Assembly: GCF_900101905.1 (NCBI RefSeq)
Contig: NZ_FNAJ01000002.1
Location: 806,001-870,000, forward strand
Direction of reading: 5' to 3'
Origin: Myxococcus virescens
GTDB taxonomy: Bacteria; Myxococcota; Myxococcia; Myxococcales; Myxococcaceae
DNA length: 64,000 nt
This document shows, piece by piece, positions 43,756-53,255 of this stretch. A program made the position numbers and the translations under genes. Numbering within the stretch: the first letter of the stretch is position 1; every line of letters starts with the position of its first letter. Under the pieces are notes generated by a model, which was given only the letters and a program-made list of their open reading frames with translations, was not told where the DNA came from and searched no databases.

Positions 43756-45858
43756 TCATTTCACCGCGACGCACTCCGCGGCCAGGGCCTCCGCGCGCGT
43801 CGGGAAGCGCTCGGACAAGGCGCGCTTCACCTCGGTGACCCCCGCCGTGTTGCCGGTGTGGGCGTGGAGCTGGCAACGGGAGGCCAGCGCTCGTGGGTCC
43901 TCGGGAGAGAGCCGGTCCGCTTCGACGTAGGCACGCTCGGCGCCCGCGGTGTCGCCTTGCCGGAAGAGCACGGCCCCCAGGTAGTAGTGCGCCACGGCGA
44001 GCTTGGGCGCCCTCCGAATCGCGCGCTTGAGCAGGGTGGCGGCCTCGTCCACGCGCTGCTGTCGGAAGCGCACGAAGCCCAGCTCGGCGAGGCTCGCGGC
44101 GTCATCGTGGGAGCGCGTCCACGCGGAGAGCACGCTGGCGGCCTCATCCAGCCGGCCACTCTGCGAGAGCAGCAGGCCGTAGCGGGGCGTCACCTCCGAG
44201 GAGCCGGGCTTCCGGGCGTGGACCGTGGCCAGCGCGGCCAGCGCGCCCGGGATGTCCCCCTGACGCTCGCGCAGCTCGGCCAGCGCCAGCGGTGGGCGGA
44301 GGTCCTTGGGGGCCAGCGCGGTGGCGTCCTCGATGGCGCGCTCGGCCCGCTTGCCCAGTCGCAACTCCGTGGCGGCGCGCGCGGCGATGAGGTGCGCCTC
44401 GATGTCCTTGGGAAAGCGCGCGACGAAGCCATCCGCCAGGGCCAGGGCCTGTGCGTGCGCGCCGGCTTTCAGCAGCATCGCGCCTGCCCGGCTCAGCTCC
44501 TCCGCGCTTGCCCGTTCATCCGACGCCAGCCCCTCCAGGGCAGCCGCCTTCGCATTCGCCGTGGAGGCGGACTCCGCCCGGGCCAGACGCTCGGCGGGGG
44601 GCGCCGCGGGACGCGTGAGGAACCACGTCGCACCCGCGCCCGCTGCACCCAGCGCGAGCACGCCCGCGATGAGCGGGACCATGCGCGAGCGTCGCCTGCT
44701 CGGGGCGTGTTCATCCGGGGCGGTGGAGGCGGCCGTGTCCGTGGGTGCCTTCCGCGTGGCGCCCGCCACCGTCGCCGCGTCGGGATTCGTGGTCCGGGAG
44801 ACCTGGGGCCACGCGGTGGGCGCGTCGACGACGCCCAGGATGGGCCGGGTGTGGGGCGCCGGCGTACTTCCGTGGGACGGGTCCGCGAGCCGCGCGCGCC
44901 GCAGGGCCAGTCGCTTGGGGTCGCGGTCCGGAGGGAAGAGCGAATCCACGTAGGCGGCCAGCTGCTCGGGCGTGGCCATCTCCGCCGCGCCACCAATCGC
45001 TTCGATGGCGGCGATGAAGTCTTCCAGGCTGTCGAAGCGCGCGGCCGGTTCTCGGGCCAGCGCGGTGAGGCACACCAGCTCCAGCGCGGTGGGCACGGAC
45101 GGGTCGAAGGCGGTGGGCGGCTTGGGGCGTCCCTCCGCGATGCGGCCCAGCACCTCGTCGGCGGACAGTCCGGTGAAGGGCCGGCGGCCACAGAGCTGCT
45201 CGTAGAGCATGACGCCCGCTGCGAACAGGTCGGCGCGGTGGTCCACCGGCTTGCCGGCAATCATCTCCGGCGACATGTAGAAGAACTTGCCCTTGAGGGT
45301 GCCGGGCTCCGTGCCTGAGCCCAGCGCGTCCGCCTTGGCGATGCCGAAGTCGATGACCTTCACCGCGCCATTCACACCCACGTGGATGTTGTCGGGCGTG
45401 AAGTCGCGGTGGACGATGCGCAGCGGCCGGCCCGCTTCATCCACGGCGCGGTGCGCCGCGTCCAGGCCCCGGCAGGCCTCCACCAGCACGCGCAGGGTGA
45501 TGCCCAGCGGCACGCGGTGTCCGTGCTCGGCGGCCTCCTGACGCAGCTCGGCGAACGAACGTCCCTCCAGCAACTCCATGGCGATGAAGGGCTCGGTGCC
45601 CTCCATGCCCAGCTCGATGATGGTGACGACGTTGGGGTGTCGCACCTGCGCGGTGATGCGGGCCTCGTTGAGGAACATCTGCACCACCCGCCGGTCCGAG
45701 GCGAGGTGCGGCATCAACCGCTTCACCGCGACCGAGGGCCCACGGCTGCCGTCGTCCTCGATGCGGCGGCCCAGGTACACCTCCGCCATGCCGCCTGTCG
45801 CGATTCGCGCGGACAGTCGGTAGCGACCCACCTGATAGGGGTTCTGCTCCGGCTCCAA
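43756..45858 (-). CDS. Ser/Thr protein kinase with membrane anchor and C-terminal TPR repeats
   Basis: 700 residues from ATG 45858. Kinase domain about 12-275: IATGGMAEVYLGRR, VAVKRLM, VHRDFTPDNIHV with Asp152, DFGIAKAD, MSPEMIAGKPVDHRADLFAAG. In the catalytic loop HRDLKPEN the Lys is Thr154 here; HRD..P.N without Lys is frequent in myxobacterial kinases, so activity is not excluded. A disordered linker, a membrane helix (about 402-422), and then from about 440 to 690 a series of TPR helices outside the membrane. A single-gene unit, divergent from the amidohydrolase with about 180 bases between. Confidence 0.92.
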   Translation of the reverse strand: MEPEQNPYQVGRYRLSARIATGGMAEVYLGRRIEDDGSRGPSVAVKRLMPHLASDRRVVQMFLNEARITAQVRHPNVVTIIELGMEGTEPFIAMELLEGRSFAELRQEAAEHGHRVPLGITLRVLVEACRGLDAAHRAVDEAGRPLRIVHRDFTPDNIHVGVNGAVKVIDFGIAKADALGSGTEPGTLKGKFFYMSPEMIAGKPVDHRADLFAAGVMLYEQLCGRRPFTGLSADEVLGRIAEGRPKPPTAFDPSVPTALELVCLTALAREPAARFDSLEDFIAAIEAIGGAAEMATPEQLAAYVDSLFPPDRDPKRLALRRARLADPSHGSTPAPHTRPILGVVDAPTAWPQVSRTTNPDAATVAGATRKAPTDTAASTAPDEHAPSRRRSRMVPLIAGVLALGAAGAGATWFLTRPAAPPAERLARAESASTANAKAAALEGLASDERASAEELSRAGAMLLKAGAHAQALALADGFVARFPKDIEAHLIAARAATELRLGKRAERAIEDATALAPKDLRPPLALAELRERQGDIPGALAALATVHARKPGSSEVTPRYGLLLSQSGRLDEAASVLSAWTRSHDDAASLAELGFVRFRQQRVDEAATLLKRAIRRAPKLAVAHYYLGAVLFRQGDTAGAERAYVEADRLSPEDPRALASRCQLHAHTGNTAGVTEVKRALSERFPTRAEALAAECVAVK

Positions 45859-46037
45859 AGTGCGCGCAGTCTACGTGTAGGCGCCCGTCCGCGCACAGTG
45901 TTGTAGCCATTACGGCGGGTGGGGGTCCTCTACCTCCCCGCTCGCGCCAGGGAGCGGGAATGTTAACGTCCGTCCTGTCTCATGGGCCTGGCGGGAGGTG
46001 GCCCAGACACACGCACGCGCTGCGGCCGGAGGGATGG

Positions 46038-47330
46038 TTGGGCACAGTCCTCAAGGGTGGTTACGTCGTCGAACTGGAGCCGGCGCTGGTCGAGCGCGTG
46101 GACCTGCGCATCGAAGGAGAGCGAATCGTCGCTCGTGGGCCGGACCTGACGCCGGGCCCGGATGACGAAGTCGTGGCGCTGTCGGGCAAGCTCGTCTTCC
46201 CGGGGCTGGTGAGCGCGCACCACCGCCTGTACGCGGTGCTGGGCCGTGGCATGCCGCGCCCGCCGCTGGAGACCTACCAGGAAATCCTCGAGCAGGTGGC
46301 CTGGCCATACGAGAACGCGCTCGACCTGGACGCCGTGCAGGTGGCGGGTTGTGCCGGAGGGCTGGAGGCGCTTCAGTGCGGCACCACCACCGTGTGCGAT
46401 TTGCACTCTTCGCCCAAGGCGATTTCGGGCTCGCTGGTGCGGCTGGCGCGCGGGCTCCATGAGGTGGGCGTGCGCGGCGTGCTCGCCTACGCGGTGTCGG
46501 ATCGCCAGGGGGCGCTCGGCCGCGAGGAGGGGCTGGAGGAGACGGTCAGCTTCGCGAAGAAGGCGAAGGGGCGCTTCCGGGGGCAGGTGGGCGCGGCGCC
46601 GTGCTTCACGATCGGACCGGATGCGCTGTCGGGGCTCGCGGAGGCGCTGAAGGCGCTGGGCGATGGCGGTCTGCACCTGCCGCTTGCGGAGGACCCGCTC
46701 GACGAGCGCCTGTCCAACGAGAACTACGGTGCCTCGCCGGTGTCGCGGTTGCTGGAGGCGGGCCTGCTGTCGCCCAAGAGCCAGCTGGCGCACGTGGGCC
46801 ACCTGGACTGGGCGGACCTGGCGCAGGTGATTGCCACCGGTGCGTGGCTGGTGCACACGCCGCGCGCCAACCAGGGGCTGGAGGTGGGGTACGCGCCGGC
46901 GCTGAAGTTCGGGGCCCGGGCCACGCTGGGAGCGGATGGCGTGTCGGCGGACCTGTTCGCGGAGGCGCAGGCTGCGTACCTGCGCTCACGTGAGGCGGGG
47001 CAGCCCATCGATGTGCTGCGCTACCTGGCCAACGGGCACCGCATGGCGTCGCAGATTTTCGAAGCCTCGGTGGGGCCCATGCGCGAGGGCTCGCTCGCGG
47101 ACCTGCTCATCCTGGACTACCTGCCGGCCACGCCGCTGACGGCGGAGAACCTGGCCTGGCACGTGGTGTTCGGCCTGGGCAGCCGGCACGTGGAGGCGGT
47201 GATGGTGGATGGCGTGTGGCGCATGTGGGCGCGCCGGCCGCTGTCGGTGAGCCCCTCCGTGGTGGCGGAGCAGGCGCGCGAGGCCGCGTCGGCGGTGTGG
47301 GCGCGGATGGCGGAGGCGGCGAAGAAGTAG
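46038..47330 (+). CDS. Amidohydrolase-superfamily protein (SsnA-like) with altered metal ligands
   Basis: 430 residues from TTG 46038, chosen because GGAGG lies five bases upstream and the family N-terminus GTVLKGGYVVELEPALVERVDL starts there. SsnA-like layout: PGLVSAHHRLYAVLGRGMPRPP, TTVCDLHSSPKAISGSL, LHLPLAEDPLDE, LAHVGHLDW, TPRANQGLEVGYAPALKFG and LGADGVSADLFAEA. Expected ligands are HxH, His, His and Asp. Here the first reads His61-His62-Arg63 so the second His of HxH is missing, and the strand-5 His is Pro215 in LHLPLAED. His252 and Asp300 remain. It may be inactive or act on an unusual substrate. Neighbours give no clue. Confidence 0.8.
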   Translation: MGTVLKGGYVVELEPALVERVDLRIEGERIVARGPDLTPGPDDEVVALSGKLVFPGLVSAHHRLYAVLGRGMPRPPLETYQEILEQVAWPYENALDLDAVQVAGCAGGLEALQCGTTTVCDLHSSPKAISGSLVRLARGLHEVGVRGVLAYAVSDRQGALGREEGLEETVSFAKKAKGRFRGQVGAAPCFTIGPDALSGLAEALKALGDGGLHLPLAEDPLDERLSNENYGASPVSRLLEAGLLSPKSQLAHVGHLDWADLAQVIATGAWLVHTPRANQGLEVGYAPALKFGARATLGADGVSADLFAEAQAAYLRSREAGQPIDVLRYLANGHRMASQIFEASVGPMREGSLADLLILDYLPATPLTAENLAWHVVFGLGSRHVEAVMVDGVWRMWARRPLSVSPSVVAEQAREAASAVWARMAEAAKK

Positions 47331-47378
47331 CCCGCCTCTGCCTTGTCCGGGGGCGGGATGTCCTGTCTAGTCCCGCCC

Positions 47379-47909
47379 ATGCTCGTGCCATTGCTCGTTG
47401 CGGGATTCTTCAGCGGTGCCATTCCCCAGGCCGGAGAGACGGCGCCGGACTTCACGGCGAAGGACTCCGAGGGGAACGTCTACACGTTGTCGGAGATGGT
47501 GAAGAAGGGCCCCGTCATCCTGGCCTTCTTCCCCAAGGCTTTCACCGGCGGCTGCACCCGCGAGCTCAAGGCGTACAGAGATCGTTACGCGGACGTGGAG
47601 AAGGCGCAGGGGCAGGTGTTGGCCATCAGCATGGATGACGCGGAGACGCTCACGCGCTTCAAGACCGAGCTGAAGGCGCCGTTCCCGTTCATCCCGGACC
47701 CTGAAGGGAAGGTCGTCTCCGCCTATGACGTGAAGATGCCGCTGCTGTCGGTGCCGAAGCGGTACACGTTCGTCGTAGGGGAGGGCCTGAAGATTCTCAA
47801 GGTCGAGTCCGGCAACGACGCCATCAACCCGCACGGAGCGATTGTCGCGTGCCCGCTGCGCAAGCCGGCCGGCGCCGACGCGAAGACGCCGGATTCGGGC
47901 ACGAAGTAG
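47379..47909 (+). CDS. Exported peroxiredoxin (AhpC/TSA, BCP-like)
   Basis: 176 residues from ATG 47379; a start at 47358 (MSCLVPPM) is possible and has a better purine-rich leader. A short hydrophobic N-terminus ([17 protein letters not shown]) suggests export. Thioredoxin fold: [21 protein letters not shown], the peroxidatic site [14 protein letters not shown] with Cys59, [16 protein letters not shown] and [16 protein letters not shown] Cys in IVACPL near the C-terminus might act as resolving Cys. It reduces peroxides in the envelope. It starts 48 bases after the amidohydrolase stop, perhaps co-transcribed. Confidence 0.85.
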   Translation: MLVPLLVAGFFSGAIPQAGETAPDFTAKDSEGNVYTLSEMVKKGPVILAFFPKAFTGGCTRELKAYRDRYADVEKAQGQVLAISMDDAETLTRFKTELKAPFPFIPDPEGKVVSAYDVKMPLLSVPKRYTFVVGEGLKILKVESGNDAINPHGAIVACPLRKPAGADAKTPDSGTK

Positions 47910-47926
47910 CCGCGCAAGGCACGTGG

Positions 47927-48439
47927 CTACCGTCCCCGCGCGGGTGCCACGCGCTGCCGGCTGTCGAAGACCTGCGCGGGGGAACCGTCGATGAAGGTGT
48001 CCTCGAAGGCGCCCCCCGTGTACTCGTCGATGACCCTGCGCCAGAAGGCGATGGCGGGGCGGTTGCGTGGCAGTTGGGACAGCTCCCAGATGCCAGGGAA
48101 GAGGTCGAACACGGCCCTGGCCGCGAGCCGTCCCAGGCCGATGCGCCGCTCGTTTCGCAGGATGAAGAACTCGCTCATCCGGAAGTCGCGTCCAGGCGTC
48201 ATGTAGGGGAAGGGGGACTGTCCCACGAAGGCGAAGCCCACGACGCGGCCCTCCCAGCGCAGCAGCAGGGGGTGGACCTCGGGGGCTTGAATCAACCACG
48301 TGGGCAGGAAGTCCGGCCGCCAGCGCCCCTGCTCGTCCAGGGCGTAGTCGACGCCGAACTCGCTCAGGTCGTGGAGGTAGAGCGGGTAGAGGTTTCGAAG
48401 CAGCGTGTGCTCGGACGGAGTCGCTCGGAGAATCTCCAT
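47927..48439 (-). CDS. GNAT-family acetyltransferase-like protein
   Basis: 170 residues from ATG 48439; the frame is open upstream but codes low-quality sequence. The GNAT fold shows in ILRATPSEHTLLRNLYPLYLHDL, the strand WEGRVVGFAFVGQS, and the acetyl-CoA loop RNERRIGLGRLAARAVFDL (R..G.G.L), then WELSQLPRNRPAIAFWRRVID. Substrate unknown; the Tyr-Pro-Leu-Tyr stretch and length fit predicted acetyltransferases of myxobacteria and firmicutes. Divergent from the glycosyltransferase with about 200 bases between starts. Confidence 0.82.
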   Translation of the reverse strand: MEILRATPSEHTLLRNLYPLYLHDLSEFGVDYALDEQGRWRPDFLPTWLIQAPEVHPLLLRWEGRVVGFAFVGQSPFPYMTPGRDFRMSEFFILRNERRIGLGRLAARAVFDLFPGIWELSQLPRNRPAIAFWRRVIDEYTGGAFEDTFIDGSPAQVFDSRQRVAPARGR

Positions 48440-48641
48440 GGAGGGCCTCTCGTGTTCCCAGCATGACCCTTCGAGCGTCCGGCGGCCAGGGTGTCTCGGA
48501 GGGTATCTGCTGGGCCTGGGCGGGTCCTCGTCGCTCCATCCATCGGGTGTCATGCAGGGAAGGGGGGCGGTGGGGCAATCCTCCCATGGAGGCGCTCGGC
48601 CTACGTTGCCCTCCACGAGTCCGGGGCTCTGCGGGGGGACC

Positions 48642-49865
48642 ATGAACAGTCAGCGGATGCGCATGGCGAGTGGAATGGATGGCCAGGAGACCCATGCCCC
48701 ACCCCACGAGGGCAGGCATGCGCACGGCAGTGACGTCACGTCGAGCCGGACGGTGCGGCGGGTGCTGATGACGGCCGACGCCGTGGGCGACGTCTGGACG
48801 TACTCGCTGGAGCTGACCCGGGCGCTCGCGCCGCACGGGGTGGAGGTGACGCTGGCGACCATGGGGGCGCCGCTCACCAGCGCGCAGTGGGCGGAGGCGC
48901 GGGGCATTCCCAATCTCACGGTGGAGGAAGGGCGCTTCCGGTTGGAGTGGATGGAGGACCCGTGGGACGACGTGCGCGCGGCGGGCGACTGGCTGCTCGC
49001 GCTGGAGCGCCGCGTGCGTCCGGACGTGGTGCACCTCAATGGCTATGTGCACGGAGCGCTGCCGTGGCTGCACCGGCCCCTGGTGGTGGGGCACGCATGC
49101 CGCCTGTCGTGGTGGCGGGCGGTGAAGGGCGAGGACGCGCCCGCGTGCCATGCGCGCTATCGCGAGGCCGTCACCGCGGGCCTCGGCGCCGCGGGCAGGG
49201 TGGTGACGCCGAGCCGGGACCTGCTCGAGTCCCTCCAGATGCACTATGGCCCGCTGCCCGCCGCGGAGGTCATCCCCCATGGGCGGCGCGCGGACCGGGT
49301 GCCGCCTCGCTCGGAGCGGGAGCCCTTCATCCTCGGCGTGGGCAGTCCGTGGGACGCCGCGAAGAATGTCGCCGTGCTGGACGCCGCCGCGCCCCGCCTG
49401 GGTTGGCCGGTGCGGCTCGCGGGAGACGCGCGCCATCCCTCCGAGCGGAAGGCGGAGCCGCGCCACCTCCAGTGGATGGGGCACCTGGAGCCGCATGTCC
49501 TGGCGGAGTGGATGTCGCGCGCATCCATCTTTGTGCTGCCGGCCCGCTACGCGCCCTTTGGCCTCACCGCGCTGGAGGCGGCCCTGTCCGGCTGCGCGCT
49601 GGTGCTGGGCGACATTCCGGCGCTGCGCGAGGTGTGGGGAGATGGGGCCGCGTGCTTCGTGCCCCCGGACGACGTGGATGCCCTGGTGGAGACGCTGGAG
49701 CGGCTGCGCGAGGACACCGGGCTGCGCACCCGGCTGGCCTTGCGCGCGCGGGCGTGGGCGCTGACGTACACGCCCCGGCGGATGGCCAGCCGCTACCTCT
49801 CCGCCTACGCCAGCCTCGTGGGCACGCAGGGGGTGCTGTCTCCAGCGGGCACCCCCACGCACTGA
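48642..49865 (+). CDS. GT4-family glycosyltransferase
   Basis: 407 residues from ATG 48642, with GGGGGGA just upstream. A GT-B fold with two Rossmann halves: VLMTADAVGDVWTYSLELTRAL at the N-terminus (binding acceptor), DVVHLNGYVHGALP, and in the C-half GVGSPWDAAKNVAVLDAA, LQWMGHLEPHVLAEWMSRA, LPARYAPFGLTALEAALSG (the sugar-nucleotide EX7E region: FGLTALEAALSG). Transfers a sugar from a nucleotide donor, probably in cell-surface polysaccharide or glycolipid synthesis; no other glycan genes are adjacent. Soluble, peripheral at the membrane. Confidence 0.88.
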   Translation: MNSQRMRMASGMDGQETHAPPHEGRHAHGSDVTSSRTVRRVLMTADAVGDVWTYSLELTRALAPHGVEVTLATMGAPLTSAQWAEARGIPNLTVEEGRFRLEWMEDPWDDVRAAGDWLLALERRVRPDVVHLNGYVHGALPWLHRPLVVGHACRLSWWRAVKGEDAPACHARYREAVTAGLGAAGRVVTPSRDLLESLQMHYGPLPAAEVIPHGRRADRVPPRSEREPFILGVGSPWDAAKNVAVLDAAAPRLGWPVRLAGDARHPSERKAEPRHLQWMGHLEPHVLAEWMSRASIFVLPARYAPFGLTALEAALSGCALVLGDIPALREVWGDGAACFVPPDDVDALVETLERLREDTGLRTRLALRARAWALTYTPRRMASRYLSAYASLVGTQGVLSPAGTPTH

Positions 49866-49877
49866 GCGGGTGGGGCG

Positions 49878-51983
49878 TCAGCTCGCCTCGGTGGGGCTGA
49901 CCGGGTAGTTGCCCGACGCGTGGGCCTGGGCATGCTGCGCGAAGAGGAACCTGCGCACCGCGGCGCGGGTGAGCAGCCCGCAGGTGGGGCTGCCCGCCGG
50001 GACGCTGACGGGCAGGGCATCCACGTCCTCGTGGTCCATGACGTGGAGGGCATGGGACAGGTTCGCGTCGGGGGAGAGCGCGGGCAGCTTGCGCGCCAGG
50101 TCACTGGCCACCAGCAGCGGGTACACGGATTCATCGCGCCACACCTCGCGCAGCTGCTCCACCTGCACGGTGCCGTAGATGCGGCCCACGGTGTCCAGGA
50201 CGGGCAGGGTGCCCGCCTCGGAGGTGAGCAGCAGGTCCGTCAGCGCCCGCAGCGGCGTGCCCGCGGGCACGGGTGTCAGGTGGGTCATCAGCGAGCGGAC
50301 GGGGGTGGCCTCCAGCAGGTCCGTGTCGCTCTGGACCTTCGGCGTCTTCCGCTCGGTGAGGTAGTGACAGAGCGCCGAGGCGATGGTGCACGTCACCATC
50401 AGCGGCAGGATGATGTCGTGGTTCCCGCTCAGCTCGTACAGCATCATCATGCCCGTGAGCGGGCCGCGGGTGAGCGCCGCCACCGCGCCGCCCATGCCCA
50501 CCAGGGCATACGCGCCACTGGGGCCGGTGCTCTCCGGGAAGAAGTAGTGCACCAGGGTGCCGAAGGCGCCGCCCGCCATGGCGCCAATGAGCGCCGCCGG
50601 GAAGAACGTCCCGCCCGAGCCACCCGAGCCGATGGTGAGGGCCGTGGCCAGCAGCTTCAGCAGACACGCGGTGATGAGGAACAGGAAGGGCAGCCGTCCC
50701 AGCGCGGCCAGGTTGATGTAGTCGTGCCCGCTGCCCCAGACGGTGGGGCTGGCGAAGGCCAGGATGCCGGCGCACAGACCGCCCAGCCCCGCGCGCAGCG
50801 GCAGCGGCTTGCTGCCCAGCCACGGGGACAGCCGGTCCTTCCCATGGCCATGGAAGTAGTGCTCCACGCCGTGCAGCAACTGCACGAAGGTGAAGGCGAG
50901 CAGCCCACAGGCGATGCCCAGGCCCGCGTAGGCCAGCACCTCGCCGCCGCTGACCAGCTCGTAGGGAACGTGCCGGAGCATGGCGGACTCACCCATGACG
51001 CCCTGGCTCACCAGGGTGCCGGCCACGCTGGCCAGGATGATGGGGGAGAAGACGCGCAGCTCGAACTCGCGAAGGATGATTTCCATCGCGAACACGGCGC
51101 CGGCGATGGGGGCGTTGAAGGACGCGGAGATGCCCGCGCCCGCGCCGCACGCCAGGAGGATGGACAGCTCCTTGCGGCTGAAGCCCAGCACCCGGCCCAC
51201 GGTGGAAGCGAACGCCGCGCCGCCGTAGACGATGGGCCCCTCGCGGCCCGCCGAGCCGCCGCTGCCAATGGTGATGGCGGACGCCACCAGCTTCAGCAGG
51301 CCCCGGTCCGCCGGCAGGGCGTTGGCGCCGCTCTTCACCGCCCGCACCACCTCGGGGACGCCGTGGCCATGCGTCTCGGGCTTGTCCCGCAGCAGCCGGC
51401 CCACCACCACGCCGCCCAGCGTGGGCGCCAGCAGCATCAGCCACCAGGGCAGGTGGGGCAGCGCCTCGGGCAGGTTGTGGCTGTGTCCGAACACACTGTT
51501 GAGCGCGGACAGCGCCACCAGCGGGTAGTAGAGCGACAGCCCGCCCAGGGCCAGCAGGGCCAGCAGGCGCAGCCGGCGCTTCACCTCGTCACGGGGCCCG
51601 CCCGGCTCGATGATGCGCGCCAGCAGCAGCGCGCCGGAGGCCAGGGGCACGCCGATGAAGGCGTACTCCGGATGCCAGCGGGCCGCGGCGAACGCCTCCA
51701 TGAGTGACTGGAACTGGTCCTGGCGAAGCGTGTGCTTCAGCGAGGCCGCCCCGAAGGTGAGCCCGCTCACCAACCCGATGAGGTTGGAGAAGATGCCGGC
51801 CGCCAGCCCGCTGTACAGACCGACCACCGCGCCCGCGACCGGTAGGACAGAGGGGCCGGGCAGCCGCAGGCGGTTGGACGCTCGCAGCGCGGCGTGGACG
51901 AAGCGGCCCATCGCCGCGCGCAGTTGTGCCCAGAGGGCGCGCTGGGCCGCCGCGCTTGATGCGGGTACATCCCCTGCACTCAT
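49878..51983 (-). CDS. ClC-family chloride transporter with C-terminal CBS domains
   Basis: 701 residues from ATG 51983; an ATG at 52016 would add 11 residues. The membrane part (about 40-460) has the ClC selectivity motifs: GSGGSAGREGPIVYGG, with the gating Glu of H+/Cl- exchangers, the earlier GHGVPEVV, and GSGGSGGTFFPAALIGA. The Ser of the GSGIPE motif region cannot be judged with certainty. Two CBS domains follow (about 540-690: PVRSLMTHLTPVPAG and LLVASDLARKLPALSPD), which bind adenine nucleotides and regulate gating. Inner membrane. Its stop is 12 bases from that of the glycosyltransferase gene. Confidence 0.93.
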   Translation of the reverse strand: MSAGDVPASSAAAQRALWAQLRAAMGRFVHAALRASNRLRLPGPSVLPVAGAVVGLYSGLAAGIFSNLIGLVSGLTFGAASLKHTLRQDQFQSLMEAFAAARWHPEYAFIGVPLASGALLLARIIEPGGPRDEVKRRLRLLALLALGGLSLYYPLVALSALNSVFGHSHNLPEALPHLPWWLMLLAPTLGGVVVGRLLRDKPETHGHGVPEVVRAVKSGANALPADRGLLKLVASAITIGSGGSAGREGPIVYGGAAFASTVGRVLGFSRKELSILLACGAGAGISASFNAPIAGAVFAMEIILREFELRVFSPIILASVAGTLVSQGVMGESAMLRHVPYELVSGGEVLAYAGLGIACGLLAFTFVQLLHGVEHYFHGHGKDRLSPWLGSKPLPLRAGLGGLCAGILAFASPTVWGSGHDYINLAALGRLPFLFLITACLLKLLATALTIGSGGSGGTFFPAALIGAMAGGAFGTLVHYFFPESTGPSGAYALVGMGGAVAALTRGPLTGMMMLYELSGNHDIILPLMVTCTIASALCHYLTERKTPKVQSDTDLLEATPVRSLMTHLTPVPAGTPLRALTDLLLTSEAGTLPVLDTVGRIYGTVQVEQLREVWRDESVYPLLVASDLARKLPALSPDANLSHALHVMDHEDVDALPVSVPAGSPTCGLLTRAAVRRFLFAQHAQAHASGNYPVSPTEAS

Positions 51984-52108
51984 TGCAGGTCCCACTAACA
52001 GTGGGTCAGGCGCCACTCAAGGTTCGTGACGCGGACGTGTGCAGGGCGGCCAGCCGTCGGGTCTCGCCCATGACAGGCGCGTCACGGTTTCGCTTCAGCT
52101 CCGAACGG

Positions 52109-53173
52109 CTACCGCCGCTTGAGCATGGCGGAGGATGGCGGCGCGGCGGTGGGCAGGTGGTCCGCGGCGGTCGTCAGGGCCTCTCGCACCTTGTCGCCCG
52201 CGGCCTTCGCGGCATCACTGGCGGCCCGGGCCGCATCCCCCGCGGCCTTCGTGGCCACGAACTGGGCCCGCGCGCCCGAAGCACCCCAGAAGCGGGTGGG
52301 AGCCGCCAGCGCCGCGCGCTCCTCGTCGGTGTACTTCTGGAACGCGAACTTCGTGGCCTCGGAGGGAAGCCGCAACCCCTCCACCACCTTGAACCAGGAG
52401 AGCACCTTCAGCGAGTAGTAGCTGAGGTCCACCTCCCACCAGAACCAGCCCTGGTTGGCGGTGTTCTGATGGAAGTGGTGGTTGTTGTGCCACCCCTCGC
52501 CCAGGGTGACGAGCGCCAGCAGCCAGTTGTTCCGGCTGGTGTCCGTCGTCTTGTAGCGGCGCTTGCCGAAGATGTGGCTGAGCGAGTTGATGGTGAAGGT
52601 GCCGTGCCACAGCAGGGTGGTGCTGACGAAGAAGCCCCACACCAGCATGGAGAAGCCGCCGATGAAGTAGAGCGCCACGGCCAGCAGGACGGGCGGTACC
52701 AGGTGGAAGCGGTTGAGCCACACCAGCTCCGGGAAGCGGGCGAAGTCCTTGATGCCCTCCATGCGGGTGTCGTTGTACTTGTCGGAGAGAATCCACCCCG
52801 CGTGGCTCCACCAGAAGCCCTTCTGCAGGGGCGAGTGGATGTCCTCCGCCTGGTCCGAATAGCGGTGGTGGTGGCGGTGGTGCGCCGCCCACCACAGCAC
52901 GCCCTTCTGCGCGGACATGCTGCCCACGAAGGCGAGGATGAACTGGAAGACGCGTCCCGTCTTGAAGGCCCGGTGGGAGAAGTACCGGTGGAAGCCCGCG
53001 GTGATGCCCCACATGCGCACGACGTAGAGGCCGACGCACACGGCCACGTCCACCGGCTTCGCGCCGACGGCGAAGACGAACAGGCACATCAGGTGGACTG
53101 CGAAGAAGGGGATGGAGGAGAGCCAGTTGAGGCGCTCATCCGCCGCGGGCAGGGCTGGGGACGGTGTCTGCAA
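52109..53173 (-). CDS. Acyl-CoA (delta-9 type) fatty acid desaturase
   Basis: 354 residues from TTG 53173. Four membrane helices and the three His boxes of membrane desaturases: HRYFSHRAF, HHRHHHRYSD and GEGWHNNHHFHQ, which hold the di-iron centre. QAEDIHSPLQKGFWWSHAGW is the usual stretch after box two, in pieces. It introduces a double bond into fatty acyl chains, as expected for the branched and unsaturated lipids of myxobacteria. The last 60 residues are Ala/Lys-rich repeats (AAGDAARAASDAAKAAG), a helical tail not usual in the enzyme. Lies 83 bases from the protease gene on the same strand. Confidence 0.9.
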   Translation of the reverse strand: MQTPSPALPAADERLNWLSSIPFFAVHLMCLFVFAVGAKPVDVAVCVGLYVVRMWGITAGFHRYFSHRAFKTGRVFQFILAFVGSMSAQKGVLWWAAHHRHHHRYSDQAEDIHSPLQKGFWWSHAGWILSDKYNDTRMEGIKDFARFPELVWLNRFHLVPPVLLAVALYFIGGFSMLVWGFFVSTTLLWHGTFTINSLSHIFGKRRYKTTDTSRNNWLLALVTLGEGWHNNHHFHQNTANQGWFWWEVDLSYYSLKVLSWFKVVEGLRLPSEATKFAFQKYTDEERAALAAPTRFWGASGARAQFVATKAAGDAARAASDAAKAAGDKVREALTTAADHLPTAAPPSSAMLKRR

Positions 53174-53255
53174 GGGAGCCTCGTGCGCTGGGTGGGCCGA
53201 GCTGGAACGTGCTCAGCCTCACCCCGCATCAACACCCCCGCCTGTCATCCCTCTG

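Noticed and set aside
47367..49862. Long leftward open frame of about 830 codons
   Set aside because: Antisense to the peroxiredoxin and glycosyltransferase genes; no recognisable domain.
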